Origin: Cognatitamlana sp035818475
GTDB lineage: Bacteria > Bacteroidota > Bacteroidia > Flavobacteriales > Flavobacteriaceae
DNA length: 64,000 nucleotides
Assembly: GCF_035818475.1 (NCBI RefSeq)
Contig: NZ_JAYMGV010000003.1
Location: forward strand, 248,001 to 312,000
Reading direction: 5' to 3'
Below the pieces are notes generated by a model. That model had not been told where the DNA came from. It did not search any database and saw only the letters and a program-made list of their open reading frames with translations. The first letter of the stretch is position 1. Each line of letters starts with the position of its first letter. The position numbers and the translations under genes were made by a program. Positions 36,210-44,749 of the stretch are shown here, piece by piece.

Positions 36210-36518
36210 TTATTCCACTAATTTTAGAAGCTCGCGAGGAACGTCTAATAATTCTTGGTAGCACCAGCTATTTGGACAATCATTATTTAATTCCGAATGT
36301 TCTGATATTATTATAGTTATCACATTTCCACCCTGATCAGTTCCAGTGTATATTTCTCCAATCTCAAAAGTCCGTTCAGTTACTCCTACAACACCTCCCA
36401 CAGTCACCTCAGTTGAATATTCAGTTATAAATTCATATTCCTTATTTCGAGTTTCATCTTCAGAACTACAAGAAATCATTCCTAAAATCAGAACAAAAAA
36501 ATAAATTCGATTTTTCAT
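36210..36518 (-). CDS. Small lipoprotein
   Basis: A 102-residue protein with a lipoprotein signal (GMISCSS, Cys17) and a short beta-rich body that includes two cysteines in CPNSWC (about 86-91), which could form a disulfide or a metal site. I do not recognise a family. It lies in the accessory island. The position after its stop is AT-rich. Confidence 0.65.
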   Translation of the reverse strand: MKNRIYFFVLILGMISCSSEDETRNKEYEFITEYSTEVTVGGVVGVTERTFEIGEIYTGTDQGGNVITIIISEHSELNNDCPNSWCYQELLDVPRELLKLVE

Positions 36519-36640
36519 AATTATATTTTTTATTTAGATGTTCAAACCTGATTTTGGTTGCGTTAAATTATACATAAGGGTTCATATAACCGTCCGTTAC
36601 GGGTTAAAAATCATTGTTTTTCGATTTAGAACTGTTGTTA

Positions 36641-36685
36641 GCAATTCCTCGTGGATTTGGACGTGGTCGAGTCCGCCATAATTGC
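36641..36685. repeat. 45-base imperfect palindrome in the island
   Basis: The outer arms are GCAATT (36641-36646) and AATTGC (36680-36685). The inner arms are GGAC (36659-36662) and GTCC (36671-36674) around an 8-base loop. It is followed by TATATTGTTGTATGTAG. The GC-rich core stands out from the flanks. Its form recalls the structured sites between small single-gene units in many flavobacterial genomes, but I cannot show site-specific recombination here. Confidence 0.45.
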
Positions 36686-36711
36686 GGTTATATATTGTTG
36701 TATGTAGGCTT

Positions 36712-37170
36712 TTACCAATCTTTTTCAAAAATAATAATGTTTTCATTTTTTATATATACTAAAATAAAACCTTCCTTTGTATAATAGATAGAGTCTAATA
36801 AAATAGTTTTTTCAGTAGCTAATTTAGAAGAGAATCCAAAACCATATTTACCTCTTAATCTTCTAGTCATTAATTTCTTCTGCTCTAAATTATTTAGTAA
36901 ATGTTCAAATTCAATCGTGTCATTAACTTTAATAGTTCCAGTTTCCCATCCATCGTTTATTCCGCTTAAATAATCTTTATTGATTATTCTACCAGATTTT
37001 GGGAATTCAGATTTAGTATAAGATTCAAATAATTGTTTAAGTCTTTTGTCACTGGGTTCGTTACCACTAAATATTGAATTCAGCCAAATGAGATAAATTA
37101 GACCAGAGACTATGGGAATCAAGATTATTGCAACAAGAATTTTTCCAAGATTTCTTTTCAAAAATTTCAT
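36712..37170 (-). CDS. Membrane-anchored hypothetical protein
   Basis: A 152-residue protein with a basic N-terminus (KFLKRNLGK), one membrane helix (about 10-30) and a soluble part that should lie outside the cytoplasm. The end, TKEGFILVYIKNENIIIFEKDW, is a pair of strands. No family recognised. It is the island gene nearest to tRNA-Met. The 466 bases upstream hold the tRNA and its terminator. Confidence 0.65.
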   Translation of the reverse strand: MKFLKRNLGKILVAIILIPIVSGLIYLIWLNSIFSGNEPSDKRLKQLFESYTKSEFPKSGRIINKDYLSGINDGWETGTIKVNDTIEFEHLLNNLEQKKLMTRRLRGKYGFGFSSKLATEKTILLDSIYYTKEGFILVYIKNENIIIFEKDW

Positions 37171-37393
37171 TTCAAGACTTAGTTTTCATTGCTTACACTA
37201 TTATTTATTTTGATAAATATAAATATTATTCATACTAAAATCTAAGCAGTGTTTTTATAGAATTATAATAATTGTATAACCTGAGTATGTTTTCTGTAAA
37301 TTGAATAGAAGAAGTTAAAGGCTAATGTGTAGTATAAACTTCATTTTTTATATCAATTTCTCCTAAGAGTAAATACTGAGTTCTAGCCATAAA

Positions 37394-37422
37394 AAAAGCT
37401 TGATACACTGTATCAAGCTTTT
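37394..37422 (-). terminator. Terminator of tRNA-Met
   Basis: An inverted repeat with arms AAAAGCTTGATACA and TGTATCAAGCTTTT. On the - strand it is followed by a T-run (A-run 37391-37397 on +). It lies 9 bases past the tRNA 3' end. Confidence 0.85.
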
Positions 37423-37430
37423 GACTATTG

Positions 37431-37504
37431 TAGCGAGATCGAGATTTGAACTCGAGACCTCCGGGTTATGAATCCGACGCTCTAACCAACTGAGCTACCT
37501 CGCC
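37431..37504 (-). tRNA. tRNA-Met (anticodon CAU)
   Basis: A 74-nt cloverleaf on the - strand beginning GGCGAGGTAGCTCAG. The anticodon loop is TTCATAA (anticodon at 37468-37470 on +), the T-arm TCGAG-TTCAAAT-CTCGA, and the acceptor stem closes with wobble pairs at G1-U72 and G7-U66; CCA is not encoded. The D-arm GCTC/GAGC and T-loop TTCAAAT are standard. The type resembles elongator tRNA-Met of Bacteroidetes. The accessory island lies immediately beyond its 3' end. Confidence 0.95.
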
Positions 37505-37636
37505 ATAATTTAAGGCTGCAAATATAAAAACAAAATTATTGTAAGCAAACATAACTCGGGTAAATTATTATTAAAAATTATTATCATTCTTATCAATTAA
37601 TGTATATATTGGACAAAATTAATTTCAAAGTGACTT

Positions 37637-38029
37637 ATGGACGATAAAATTAGATTTGATATTGAATTCCCAATACATGCATCCCCTCAATTACTATATC
37701 AATATATATCTACACCATCAGGTTTATCAGAGTGGTTTTCCGATAATGTTAATTCAAGAGGAGAATTGTTTACTTTTATTTGGGACGGTAGTGAAGAACA
37801 GGCCAAACTTTTAAACAAAAAGAGTGGTGAGCGTGTTAAATTTAGATGGCTTGAAGATGAAGAGGATGAGCAATCGTATTATTTTGAAATTAGAATTCAG
37901 GTTGATGAAATTACAAAGGATGTCTCTTTAATGGTCACTGACTTTGCTGAAGAGGATGAGGTGGAAGAAGCAAAAATGCTTTGGGTAAATCAAATTTCAA
38001 GTTTAAAGCAAGTATTAGGCTCTGCTTAA
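37637..38029 (+). CDS. START-like domain protein (Bacteroidetes family)
   Basis: A 130-residue cytoplasmic protein. RFDIEFPIHASPQLLYQYIST then GLSEWFSDNVNSRG is the start of the START-like family found across Bacteroidetes (helix-grip fold, PF19569 type). The C-terminal helix NQISSLKQVLGS is typical. It probably binds a hydrophobic ligand; the partner is unknown. A terminator-like hairpin with a T-run lies between it and the class IV aminotransferase that follows. This gene restarts the housekeeping region after the tRNA. Confidence 0.88.
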   Translation: MDDKIRFDIEFPIHASPQLLYQYISTPSGLSEWFSDNVNSRGELFTFIWDGSEEQAKLLNKKSGERVKFRWLEDEEDEQSYYFEIRIQVDEITKDVSLMVTDFAEEDEVEEAKMLWVNQISSLKQVLGSA

Positions 38030-38060
38030 TTTAGAATAGTATAATTTAAATTATATTTGC

Positions 38061-38095
38061 CCCGCTTTCAAAAATCAATGATGGCGGGTTTTTTT
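38061..38095 (+). terminator. Terminator of the START-like gene
   Basis: The arms CCCGC (38061-38065) and GCGGG (38084-38088) are followed by seven T (38089-38095). It ends directly at the start codon of the next gene at 38096, so read-through or a leader within this hairpin would be needed for that gene. Confidence 0.6.
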
Positions 38096-38938
38096 ATGAC
38101 AAATTTTAACGGAACACTTTTAGAAAAAGATAGTATTATATCAATACAAAACAGAGGCTATAATTATGGTGACGCCCTTTTTGAAACCATAAGAATTAGT
38201 ACTGGTAAAATATTATTTTGGGAGGATCATTATTTTAGGTTGATGGCTTCCATGCGAATTATGCGTATGGAGATTCCTATGACTTTTACTATGGAGTTTT
38301 TAGAGCGTGAGATTTATAAAACACTTGAAGCAAATGGCTTGACGAGCGCTTCGTCCAGAATTAAATTGATGGTCCATAGAAATGAAGGAGGGTTGTATAC
38401 TCCTACTACCAATGCTGTAAGTTTTGTTATTACTGTAAAGTCAATACAAGAAGCATTTTATGCCATTAATGACGATTTTTATGAAGTAGACCTGTTTAAG
38501 GATTATTATATTTCTCCCAGCTTGTTATCTACTTTAAAAACTAATAATAAGGCGCTTAATGTAGTTGGCGGTATTTATGCCAAAGAGAACGGGTTGAATA
38601 ATTGTCTGCTCTTAAATACAAACAAACAAGTTGTTGAAGTGCTTAATGGAAACCTCTTTTTAGTTAAAGGCAAAACAATAAAAACGCCTCCGTTAAGTGA
38701 TGGTTGTTTAAAAGGTGTTATGCGTACGCAACTATTGAATATCCTTAAAACGGATTCTGAGTATGAATTGGAAGAAACTTCTATATCACCATTTGAATTA
38801 CAAAAGGCTGATGAGCTTTTTATAACCAATGTCATTATGGGAATACAACCTATAAGTAAATACAGGAAAAAAATATTTACTGATCAAGCGGCAAAGTATT
38901 TACTTCAGAAATTAAACGTAAAAATAAGATTAAACTAA
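38096..38938 (+). CDS. Class IV aminotransferase (PabC/IlvE family)
   Basis: A 280-residue PLP enzyme of fold type IV. NRGYNYGDALFETIR is the N-terminal substrate-side motif. The catalytic lysine lies in LLSTLKTNNKALN, ELFITNVIMGIQPI binds the cofactor phosphate, and Glu in EVLNGNLFLV faces the PLP nitrogen. The family includes branched-chain aminotransferase, D-amino-acid aminotransferase and aminodeoxychorismate lyase; the sequence does not decide clearly. The frame is open back to a TTG at 38057, but that part is the terminator. The ATG at 38096 gives MTNFNGTLL, a normal start. Confidence 0.9.
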   Translation: MTNFNGTLLEKDSIISIQNRGYNYGDALFETIRISTGKILFWEDHYFRLMASMRIMRMEIPMTFTMEFLEREIYKTLEANGLTSASSRIKLMVHRNEGGLYTPTTNAVSFVITVKSIQEAFYAINDDFYEVDLFKDYYISPSLLSTLKTNNKALNVVGGIYAKENGLNNCLLLNTNKQVVEVLNGNLFLVKGKTIKTPPLSDGCLKGVMRTQLLNILKTDSEYELEETSISPFELQKADELFITNVIMGIQPISKYRKKIFTDQAAKYLLQKLNVKIRLN

Positions 38939-39495
38939 TTGTAGCTGGGGTTTTCAGGGGCATTAGACCAAATACTGTATTCACCTCCAAATTCCAGCAT
39001 CTTTTCTTTCCAGAAAAATTCATAATCTTTTTCAATAATGTTTTTTTTATAGGTGTTTTCTGAAATGACCCAGGAACTGGATTTTAATTCACTTTCCAGT
39101 TGACTTGATGCCCAACCGGAATACCCTAAGAAAAATTTAATATCACTTTCTTTAATGGTGTGGTCTTTAATAAGCTCTGCTACTTTGTTAAAATCCCCAC
39201 CCCAATAAATCCCTAAGGAAATTTCTATACTGTTAGGTATAAGCTGAGGTATTTTATGTATAAAGTATAAATTGTCTTGTTCTACAGGGCCTCCATTATA
39301 AACTTTAAAAGTAGCTTCCAGTTCAGGTATTAAATCATTAATGGTATATTCAAGAGGTTTGTTTAGAATAAAGCCAATAGAACCCTCTTCAGAATGATCA
39401 GCAAGTAAAACTATAGAACGGTTAAATGAAACATCACCTATAATTGCAGGTTCGGCAATTAATAAATCTCCTTTTTTTGGGTTAGTCTTAACCAT
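38935..39495 (-). CDS. YqgE/AlgH family protein
   Basis: A 186-residue protein of the YqgE (DUF179) family. KGDLLIAEPAIIGDVSFNRSIVLLADHSEEGSIGFILNKPL (about residues 7-47, in pieces) is the signature, followed by YNGGPVEQDNLYFIH and FFLGYSGWASSQLESEL. The function is uncertain, though homologues are widespread. It converges with the aminotransferase and overlaps its end by four bases. A short A-rich region and the HU gene lie upstream. Confidence 0.93.
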   Translation of the reverse strand: MVKTNPKKGDLLIAEPAIIGDVSFNRSIVLLADHSEEGSIGFILNKPLEYTINDLIPELEATFKVYNGGPVEQDNLYFIHKIPQLIPNSIEISLGIYWGGDFNKVAELIKDHTIKESDIKFFLGYSGWASSQLESELKSSSWVISENTYKKNIIEKDYEFFWKEKMLEFGGEYSIWSNAPENPSYN

Positions 39496-39565
39496 ACTTT
39501 GAGAAATTAATAACTAAATCTAATATTTATTTGTTAAAAAACCAAAGCTTTAGTCATATTATAAA

Positions 39566-39594
39566 AAAATGCCTTCACGTTGTGAAGACATTTT
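39566..39594 (-). terminator. Terminator of the HU gene
   Basis: The arms ATG-C-CTTCAC and GTGAAG-A-CAT form a short hairpin with a 3-base loop, flanked by A-rich and T-rich runs, 26 bases past the HU stop codon on the - strand. It may also serve as an end signal for nearby transcripts. Confidence 0.7.
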
Positions 39595-39619
39595 ATATTA
39601 TTGTAAAAGAAGTAAATTC

Positions 39620-39892
39620 TTAGTTTACAGCATTTGATAAATCAGAACCAGCTTTAAACTTTACAATGTTTTTAGCTTTGATTTTGATAGTTTCTCCAGT
39701 TTGTGGGTTTCTTCCGTCTCTAGCCGCTCTTTTAGATACTGACCAAGATCCGAATCCTACTAAAGAAACTCTGTTACCTTTTTGTAAAGCTCCTTCAATT
39801 TCAATTAGCGCACACTCTAAAGCTTTTTTTGCAGCTGCTTTAGTTATTCCTGCGTGTTCTGCCATTGCGTCGATTAAATCTGTTTTGTTCAT
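39620..39892 (-). CDS. hup: HU-type histone-like DNA-binding protein
   Basis: A 90-residue basic protein of the HU/IHF family. The N-terminal helices NKTDLIDAMAEHAGITKAAAKKAL form the dimer. GFGSWSVSKRAARDGRNPQTGE is the beta-arm signature with the DNA-intercalating proline (NPQTG). The length is exactly that of HU. It should be an abundant nucleoid protein that bends DNA. A good vegetative promoter lies upstream and a hairpin downstream, so the gene is monocistronic. Confidence 0.97.
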   Translation of the reverse strand: MNKTDLIDAMAEHAGITKAAAKKALECALIEIEGALQKGNRVSLVGFGSWSVSKRAARDGRNPQTGETIKIKAKNIVKFKAGSDLSNAVN

Positions 39893-39947
39893 AATATAAA
39901 ATTTAATTATTAATAAATTGGTTAAACGTTTTTTGTTAAATCCTCTA

Positions 39948-39977
39948 CAAATTTATACGGATTATGCAATCGTGCAA
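39948..39977 (-). promoter_or_regulatory. Bacteroidetes sigma-A-type promoter of HU
   Basis: Read on the - strand: TTG (39975-39977 on +), exactly 19 bases, then TAAATTTG (39948-39955 on +). This matches the known Bacteroidetes consensus TTG-N19-TAnnTTTG at all defined positions. It leaves a leader of about 50 bases before the HU start. Confidence 0.8.
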
Positions 39978-40081
39978 GTAACAGCAAGGGAAATACATAG
40001 TTTTGTTAATAACTTAAAGTATTTGTTAATAAAGGCTGTGTATTTTATCGGATATTTTATGATATCAATGATAATAAGGGT

Positions 40082-41029
40082 TTAGAGCATTTTAGCATTT
40101 GTTTCAAAAGTATATCCGTTTAAAAGTGATTTTATATCCATGGCTCGCTTTCCGGGAAGTTTTATTTCCTTTAGTATTATATAGCCCTCTGATACGGCTA
40201 TCTTTAAATCCTTTTTGGATGAAATAATGCTACCATTTGAAAGATTGTGACGGCTTAATTCTTTTTCAGCATGATATAATTTAATGTCTAATTCATTTTT
40301 ACCATTTATCAAAGTACACCAAGCTGCAGGGTAAGGGCTTAACCCTCTAATATGATTGTAGATATTATCTATAGGAGCATCCCAGTTTATTTTGCAATTA
40401 TCTTTATTGAGTTTATATGCTGTTTTAATATTTTCAGTTTCTCTTTGAGGTACTGTATTAACCGTTCCATTTTCTATTGCAGCAACGGTTGTTAAAACTA
40501 ACTGACTTCCCATGTGCATTAATTTATCATGAAGGCTGCCCGCATTTTCATCAGGTTCAATAGGTATTTCTTTCTGAAGGATCATGTCTCCGGTATCTAT
40601 TTTTTCATCAATAAAAAATGTTGAAACTCCGGTTTTGGCCTCCCCATTAATGATTGCCCAATTAATAGGTGCTGCACCACGGTAATTGGGCAATAGTGAG
40701 GCATGTAAATTAAAAGTACCGTACTCAGGCATTTGCCATACTACTTTAGGTAACATTCTAAAAGCTACAACAATTTGAAGATTTGCTTTTAGCATTTTCA
40801 ATTCCTCTAAAAAGTGATTATCCTTTAAATTAGTAGGTTGTAAAATGGTTAAGTCTTGAGATTTGGCGTATTGTTTTACAGCGCTTTCGTTTAACTTTCT
40901 CCCGCGCCCGGCAGGCTTATCAGGAGCGGTTATAACACCTACAACATTATACTTGTTTTCAACTAATGCTTTTAGAGTGGTTACAGCAAAATCTGGTGTT
41001 CCCATAAATACTATTCGCAATGCTTTCAT
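40082..41029 (-). CDS. fmt: Methionyl-tRNA formyltransferase
   Basis: A 315-residue enzyme that formylates initiator Met-tRNA using 10-formyltetrahydrofolate. The N-terminal formyltransferase domain has VFMGTPDFAV, NLHASLLPNYRGAAPINWAIINGE (catalytic Asn/His) and DTGDMI with the catalytic Asp. The C-terminal OB-like domain starts at about 205 (NWDAPIDNIYNHIRGLSPYP). It is cytoplasmic. It lies 90 bases after recQ on the same strand. Confidence 0.97.
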   Translation of the reverse strand: MKALRIVFMGTPDFAVTTLKALVENKYNVVGVITAPDKPAGRGRKLNESAVKQYAKSQDLTILQPTNLKDNHFLEELKMLKANLQIVVAFRMLPKVVWQMPEYGTFNLHASLLPNYRGAAPINWAIINGEAKTGVSTFFIDEKIDTGDMILQKEIPIEPDENAGSLHDKLMHMGSQLVLTTVAAIENGTVNTVPQRETENIKTAYKLNKDNCKINWDAPIDNIYNHIRGLSPYPAAWCTLINGKNELDIKLYHAEKELSRHNLSNGSIISSKKDLKIAVSEGYIILKEIKLPGKRAMDIKSLLNGYTFETNAKML

Positions 41030-41119
41030 CTATTTGTACTGTTTGTTTTGTTTTACTTGTTTGAAATACAGTTATTTAAAGCTGTGTTTTTTTACTATTA
41101 AATGATCTGTTTACTTATT

Positions 41120-43024
41120 TTATAAATGACTTAACTTATATGTATTGGTTGATGTTATGCTTATAATTTCATGTTCTAATAACAATTTAAGAACCGTTTT
41201 TAATTCTTCTTCAGTACAGTTGAGGTGCTTTACAATAGACCTGGACGATTGATCTCCGCTTTCAAGTAATTTTATAACTTGTTTTTTGATGTGGCCTACA
41301 TCCTGTGTAGCGTTTTTCTTTTTAGACTCAAGGCAAACAGAGCAAACGCCACAAGGTTTTGCATTTTTTTCACCAAAATAGGAGAGAAGTTGCACGCTTT
41401 TACAGATCGAATCATTTTCAATATAGTCAAGCATAGCGCTGACCTGATCTTGTTTTAATTTATTTTGCTGCTCGATTATTGAAGCTATGCGGTTAATGGT
41501 TTTGTCATCTTCTCTGGGTTCAATAAATGTGACTTGAGCATCTGTTTTTGCTAAATGTAATGTTATGATTTCATCGTTCTCTAATTGCTGTAACACTTCA
41601 ATTAAAGTATTTTCACTTACAGAAGCTTTATTTGCAACTTTGCTCACATCAATTTTAGTGACATGATCAAAAATCCCACCATACATTCTTAATATTGACT
41701 TAACTACAATACTATAGTTTTGATGCGTGTCTAAATAACCAAATATGGCACTGTTTGATATTATAAATTGAACCGTTATTTTATTCTTAAACTGCTTTGA
41801 TAAGGTAATTACACTATTTCTATCTAGTAGTAGTAAGGTATTGTAACATAAAACAGATTGAAATTTATAAGTTTTACAAAACGTATTAAAATCAAAATCG
41901 AAGGTCAGATATTCACCTTCACCATAAGATATTTGAAAATAGTTACATAATTTTCTGTATACCAATTTTACAAAGTCAACTGTTGGTAAAACATTCAGAA
42001 ATTGGTTTTTAACCAATAATTCATCATTATTGTTTTTTAGAATAATGGCAAAAGCCTTTTTTCCATTTCGTCCGGCACGGCCAGCTTCCTGAAAATAACT
42101 TTCAATACTCTCTGGTAAGTTTAAATGAATAACAGTTTTAACATCCGGTTTATCAATTCCCATACCAAAAGCATTGGTTGCTACCATTACCTGGTTTTGG
42201 TTTTGTGACCATGATGTCATATTTGTTTCTTTTTCAATATTTGAAAGCCCGCCATGGTAATATGTTGCAGAAATATTTTTAGATTTTAAAAACTGACAAA
42301 CCTCTAAAGTAAGCCTTCTGTTTCTTACATAAATTATAGATGAAGCTTTGTGTTTTTTTAAAATGGCCTCAAGTCTGTAATATTTATCATTTTCATGAAA
42401 AACCATATATGCCAGATTAGGCCTTAAAAAAGAGTGCTTAAATATTTTTGGCTGAATAAAATCCAATTCCTTAGTAATGTCTGTAACTACCTCTGGTTTA
42501 GCCGATGCGGTAAGTGCAACAATATTTACACTTGGTTGTAATTGTCTTAAAAGTGCAATGTTTTTATATGCCGGTCTAAAATCGCTTCCCCATTGTGAGA
42601 TACAATGCGCCTCGTCAACGGCTATTAAATTGACATGCATTTGTTTGATCCTGCCCTGAACTAATTCTTGTTGTAATCGCTCAGGAGAGAGGTATAGGAA
42701 TTTATAATTTCCATAAATACAATTATCAAGCATGGTATCTAATTGTTCATAGCTTATCCCGCTGGTTAAGGCCATAGCTTTTATACCCTTATTTTTTAAA
42801 GATTCTACCTGATCCTTCATTAAAGCAATTAAAGGCGATATAACAATACAAATACCAGCTTTGGCTAAAGCGGGTATTTGAAAGCATAGTGATTTTCCGC
42901 CGCCTGTAGGCAGTAAAACAAAAGTGTCTTCTCCGGCAATAACGGCTTCAATAATATTTTCCTGTTCAGGTCTAAAACTTGTGAAGTTCCAATAACGTTC
43001 TAATATGTGTATTGGGTGCCCCAT
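41120..43024 (-). CDS. recQ: ATP-dependent DNA helicase RecQ
   Basis: A 634-residue SF2 helicase. LPTGGGKSLCFQIPA (Walker A), DEAHCISQWGSDFRPAY (motif II and aromatic-rich loop), SIIYVRNR, ATNAFGMGIDKPDV and QEAGRAGRNG (motif VI) come in order. A zinc-binding domain with cysteines CGVCSVCLE lies at about 552-560, next to a winged helix. The chain then stops, apparently without an HRDC domain. It unwinds DNA in recombination and replication repair. It begins one base after the ATPase gene stop, so the two are likely one operon. Confidence 0.95.
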   Translation of the reverse strand: MGHPIHILERYWNFTSFRPEQENIIEAVIAGEDTFVLLPTGGGKSLCFQIPALAKAGICIVISPLIALMKDQVESLKNKGIKAMALTSGISYEQLDTMLDNCIYGNYKFLYLSPERLQQELVQGRIKQMHVNLIAVDEAHCISQWGSDFRPAYKNIALLRQLQPSVNIVALTASAKPEVVTDITKELDFIQPKIFKHSFLRPNLAYMVFHENDKYYRLEAILKKHKASSIIYVRNRRLTLEVCQFLKSKNISATYYHGGLSNIEKETNMTSWSQNQNQVMVATNAFGMGIDKPDVKTVIHLNLPESIESYFQEAGRAGRNGKKAFAIILKNNNDELLVKNQFLNVLPTVDFVKLVYRKLCNYFQISYGEGEYLTFDFDFNTFCKTYKFQSVLCYNTLLLLDRNSVITLSKQFKNKITVQFIISNSAIFGYLDTHQNYSIVVKSILRMYGGIFDHVTKIDVSKVANKASVSENTLIEVLQQLENDEIITLHLAKTDAQVTFIEPREDDKTINRIASIIEQQNKLKQDQVSAMLDYIENDSICKSVQLLSYFGEKNAKPCGVCSVCLESKKKNATQDVGHIKKQVIKLLESGDQSSRSIVKHLNCTEEELKTVLKLLLEHEIISITSTNTYKLSHL

Positions 43025-43025
43025 A

Positions 43026-43565
43026 TTACATATTAAGTGTTTTTAAGATGAAGTCAGTACGGTTCTCAACAGTACCAAAAGGTACATCAATAAGCTGATA
43101 ATTATAGTTTTCATAAGTCTTTACCAGGTATTCATGAATTTTTAAGGCTTGATCAAAGTTTTCATAACGCTCATTATCGCTAGTATAGATAGCTTGCCAG
43201 GGTTTTAATATAAAAATGGTATCATATACAGACTCTAAACAGGCATCAACAAACGGTTGCGGATAAGTATCTCCAATATAATCCATATAGGCCAATACAT
43301 CAGGAATGCCTCTGTCAAAAAATACAGTTTGATTTCCAAACTTTTTAGCGTCAGCAAATTGCTGCTTTCTACCATCTAAAAGGAGCTCACTGAATAATAA
43401 GGGCTTGGTTAGAAATAGTTGGTCTATACCTTCCTTTTTGGCTTTTAAAGTGACTTGCCTGGATATTTCTTCAAGACAGTTATAACCTCTCTTAATTAGA
43501 TCATTAATAAGAGTTGACTTTCCTGTACCGGGGCCACCGGTAATAACTATTCTTTTTGTTCCCAA
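43026..43565 (-). CDS. NadR-like P-loop ATPase (AAA_28)
   Basis: A 179-residue protein with P-loop GGPGTGKSTLI (about 9-19), FFDRGIPDVLAYMDYIG (about 92-108) and ILKPW, as in AAA_28 and NadR-type small-molecule kinases. The C-terminal part NYQLIDVPFG fits a lid and core of this fold. The start is TTG at 43565, directly before GTKRIVITGG; no ATG precedes it. It lies upstream of recQ by one base. The substrate is unknown; a nucleoside or other small molecule is likely. Confidence 0.87.
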   Translation of the reverse strand: MGTKRIVITGGPGTGKSTLINDLIKRGYNCLEEISRQVTLKAKKEGIDQLFLTKPLLFSELLLDGRKQQFADAKKFGNQTVFFDRGIPDVLAYMDYIGDTYPQPFVDACLESVYDTIFILKPWQAIYTSDNERYENFDQALKIHEYLVKTYENYNYQLIDVPFGTVENRTDFILKTLNM

Positions 43566-43744
43566 ATTAATGAAATTTGCTGTAAAAATCGGAATTTAAC
43601 AGCTATAAAAAAAATTGAAAAGCAAACATTAATAACTAAAGATTTTGCAGCATCATATGATTATTAAATCAAAGGTATATCTCATTGATAAAAATGATAA
43701 GAAAGAACAGATGAAACCGTATATTTGCAATCTAAAAAATAGCT

Positions 43745-44038
43745 ATGGGTACACCTCCAAATTCAGAAGAATTTTATAAAAAGTTAAGGGCTCAATTATA
43801 CGATACAGCATTATGGCCCTCAGAGTATTTATATAAATTTATTGTTATTTCAAATAGGGATAAAATACAGCAAATAGAAGACCTTTTTGATAATTTAGGA
43901 GCAGTAATTGAAACTAAAGAATCAAAAAATGGTAAATATACCAGTGTGTCTATCAATGTTTCAATGAAAGATCCAGATGCTGTAATAGATAAGTATAAAG
44001 AAGTTGCAGAAAAAGTAGAAGGCGTCATAAGTCTTTAG
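43745..44038 (+). CDS. DUF493 family protein (YbeD-like)
   Basis: A 97-residue protein with the small alpha-beta ACT-like fold of the DUF493/YbeD family: WPSEYLYKFIVISN, then KYTSVSINVSMKDPDAVIDKYKEV. Homologues are small cytoplasmic regulators of unknown role in many bacteria. It starts a + strand group with DUF4290 and murA. The gap to the next gene is 63 bases and has a T-run but no clear hairpin. Confidence 0.88.
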   Translation: MGTPPNSEEFYKKLRAQLYDTALWPSEYLYKFIVISNRDKIQQIEDLFDNLGAVIETKESKNGKYTSVSINVSMKDPDAVIDKYKEVAEKVEGVISL

Positions 44039-44101
44039 TTTTTTTTTGTATTTTGCCGTTTGGAAACTTCATGTAACAATTTTTAACTCTACATATTTAT
44101 T

Positions 44102-44743
44102 TTGATAGATAATTTAGAATACAACACAGAGCGTGAGCATTTAATCATACCAGAATATGGGAGACATATGCAAAAAATGATTAATCATGCCAAGGCCATT
44201 GAAAGTAAAGAAGAGCGTAATAAATTGGCTAAGGCTATTATCTCAGTAATGGGAAATATGCAGCCTCATTTAAGGGACGTTCCAGATTTTCAGCATAAAC
44301 TTTGGGATCAGCTTTTTATTATGTCTAATTTTGAATTAGATGTTGATTCCCCCTATGAAAAACCAACAAAAGAACTTTTTGAGGAAAGGCCAGATCCTTT
44401 AAAGTACCCACAAAATTTCCCAAAATACCGTTTCTACGGAAATAATATTAAAACCATGATTGATGTGGCCAATACTTGGGAAGAAGGTGAATTGAAAGAA
44501 GCATTAACTTTTACTATAGCAAATCACATGAAGAAGTGCTTTTTGAACTGGAACAAAGATACTGTAGAAGATCCTGTGATTTATGATCACTTATTTGAGC
44601 TTTCCGGCGGAAGAATTAATTTAAAAAATTCTGAAGAAGCATTATCAGATGCATCAAGTTTAATGCGATCAAAAAGTAAATTTTCAGGCAGCAAGAAGGG
44701 GCATCATAAAAAGAGTTCTAACAGACAAAGAAAACGCTACTAG
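44102..44743 (+). CDS. DUF4290 family protein
   Basis: A 213-residue cytoplasmic protein of the Bacteroidetes DUF4290 family: IDNLEYNTER at the start, PEYGRHMQKMINHAKAI, ISVMGNMQPHLRDV and KLWDQLFIMSNFEL. The tail is basic and disordered (SGSKKGHHKKSSNRQRKR). The start is TTG at 44102; it alone gives the family start M-I-D-N-L-E-Y-N, and a stop codon lies six codons upstream. It precedes murA by 6 bases. Function unknown; linkage with murA is usual in the phylum. Confidence 0.9.
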   Translation: MIDNLEYNTEREHLIIPEYGRHMQKMINHAKAIESKEERNKLAKAIISVMGNMQPHLRDVPDFQHKLWDQLFIMSNFELDVDSPYEKPTKELFEERPDPLKYPQNFPKYRFYGNNIKTMIDVANTWEEGELKEALTFTIANHMKKCFLNWNKDTVEDPVIYDHLFELSGGRINLKNSEEALSDASSLMRSKSKFSGSKKGHHKKSSNRQRKRY

Positions 44744-44749
44744 AAGTTC

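Noticed and set aside
36210..36518. Toxin-antitoxin role for the small lipoprotein
   Set aside because: It has a clear lipoprotein signal and no partner gene of the expected size beside it.
38057..38095. Upstream extension of the class IV aminotransferase
   Set aside because: It starts with TTG and is encoded by a terminator hairpin; the ATG at 38096 fits the family.
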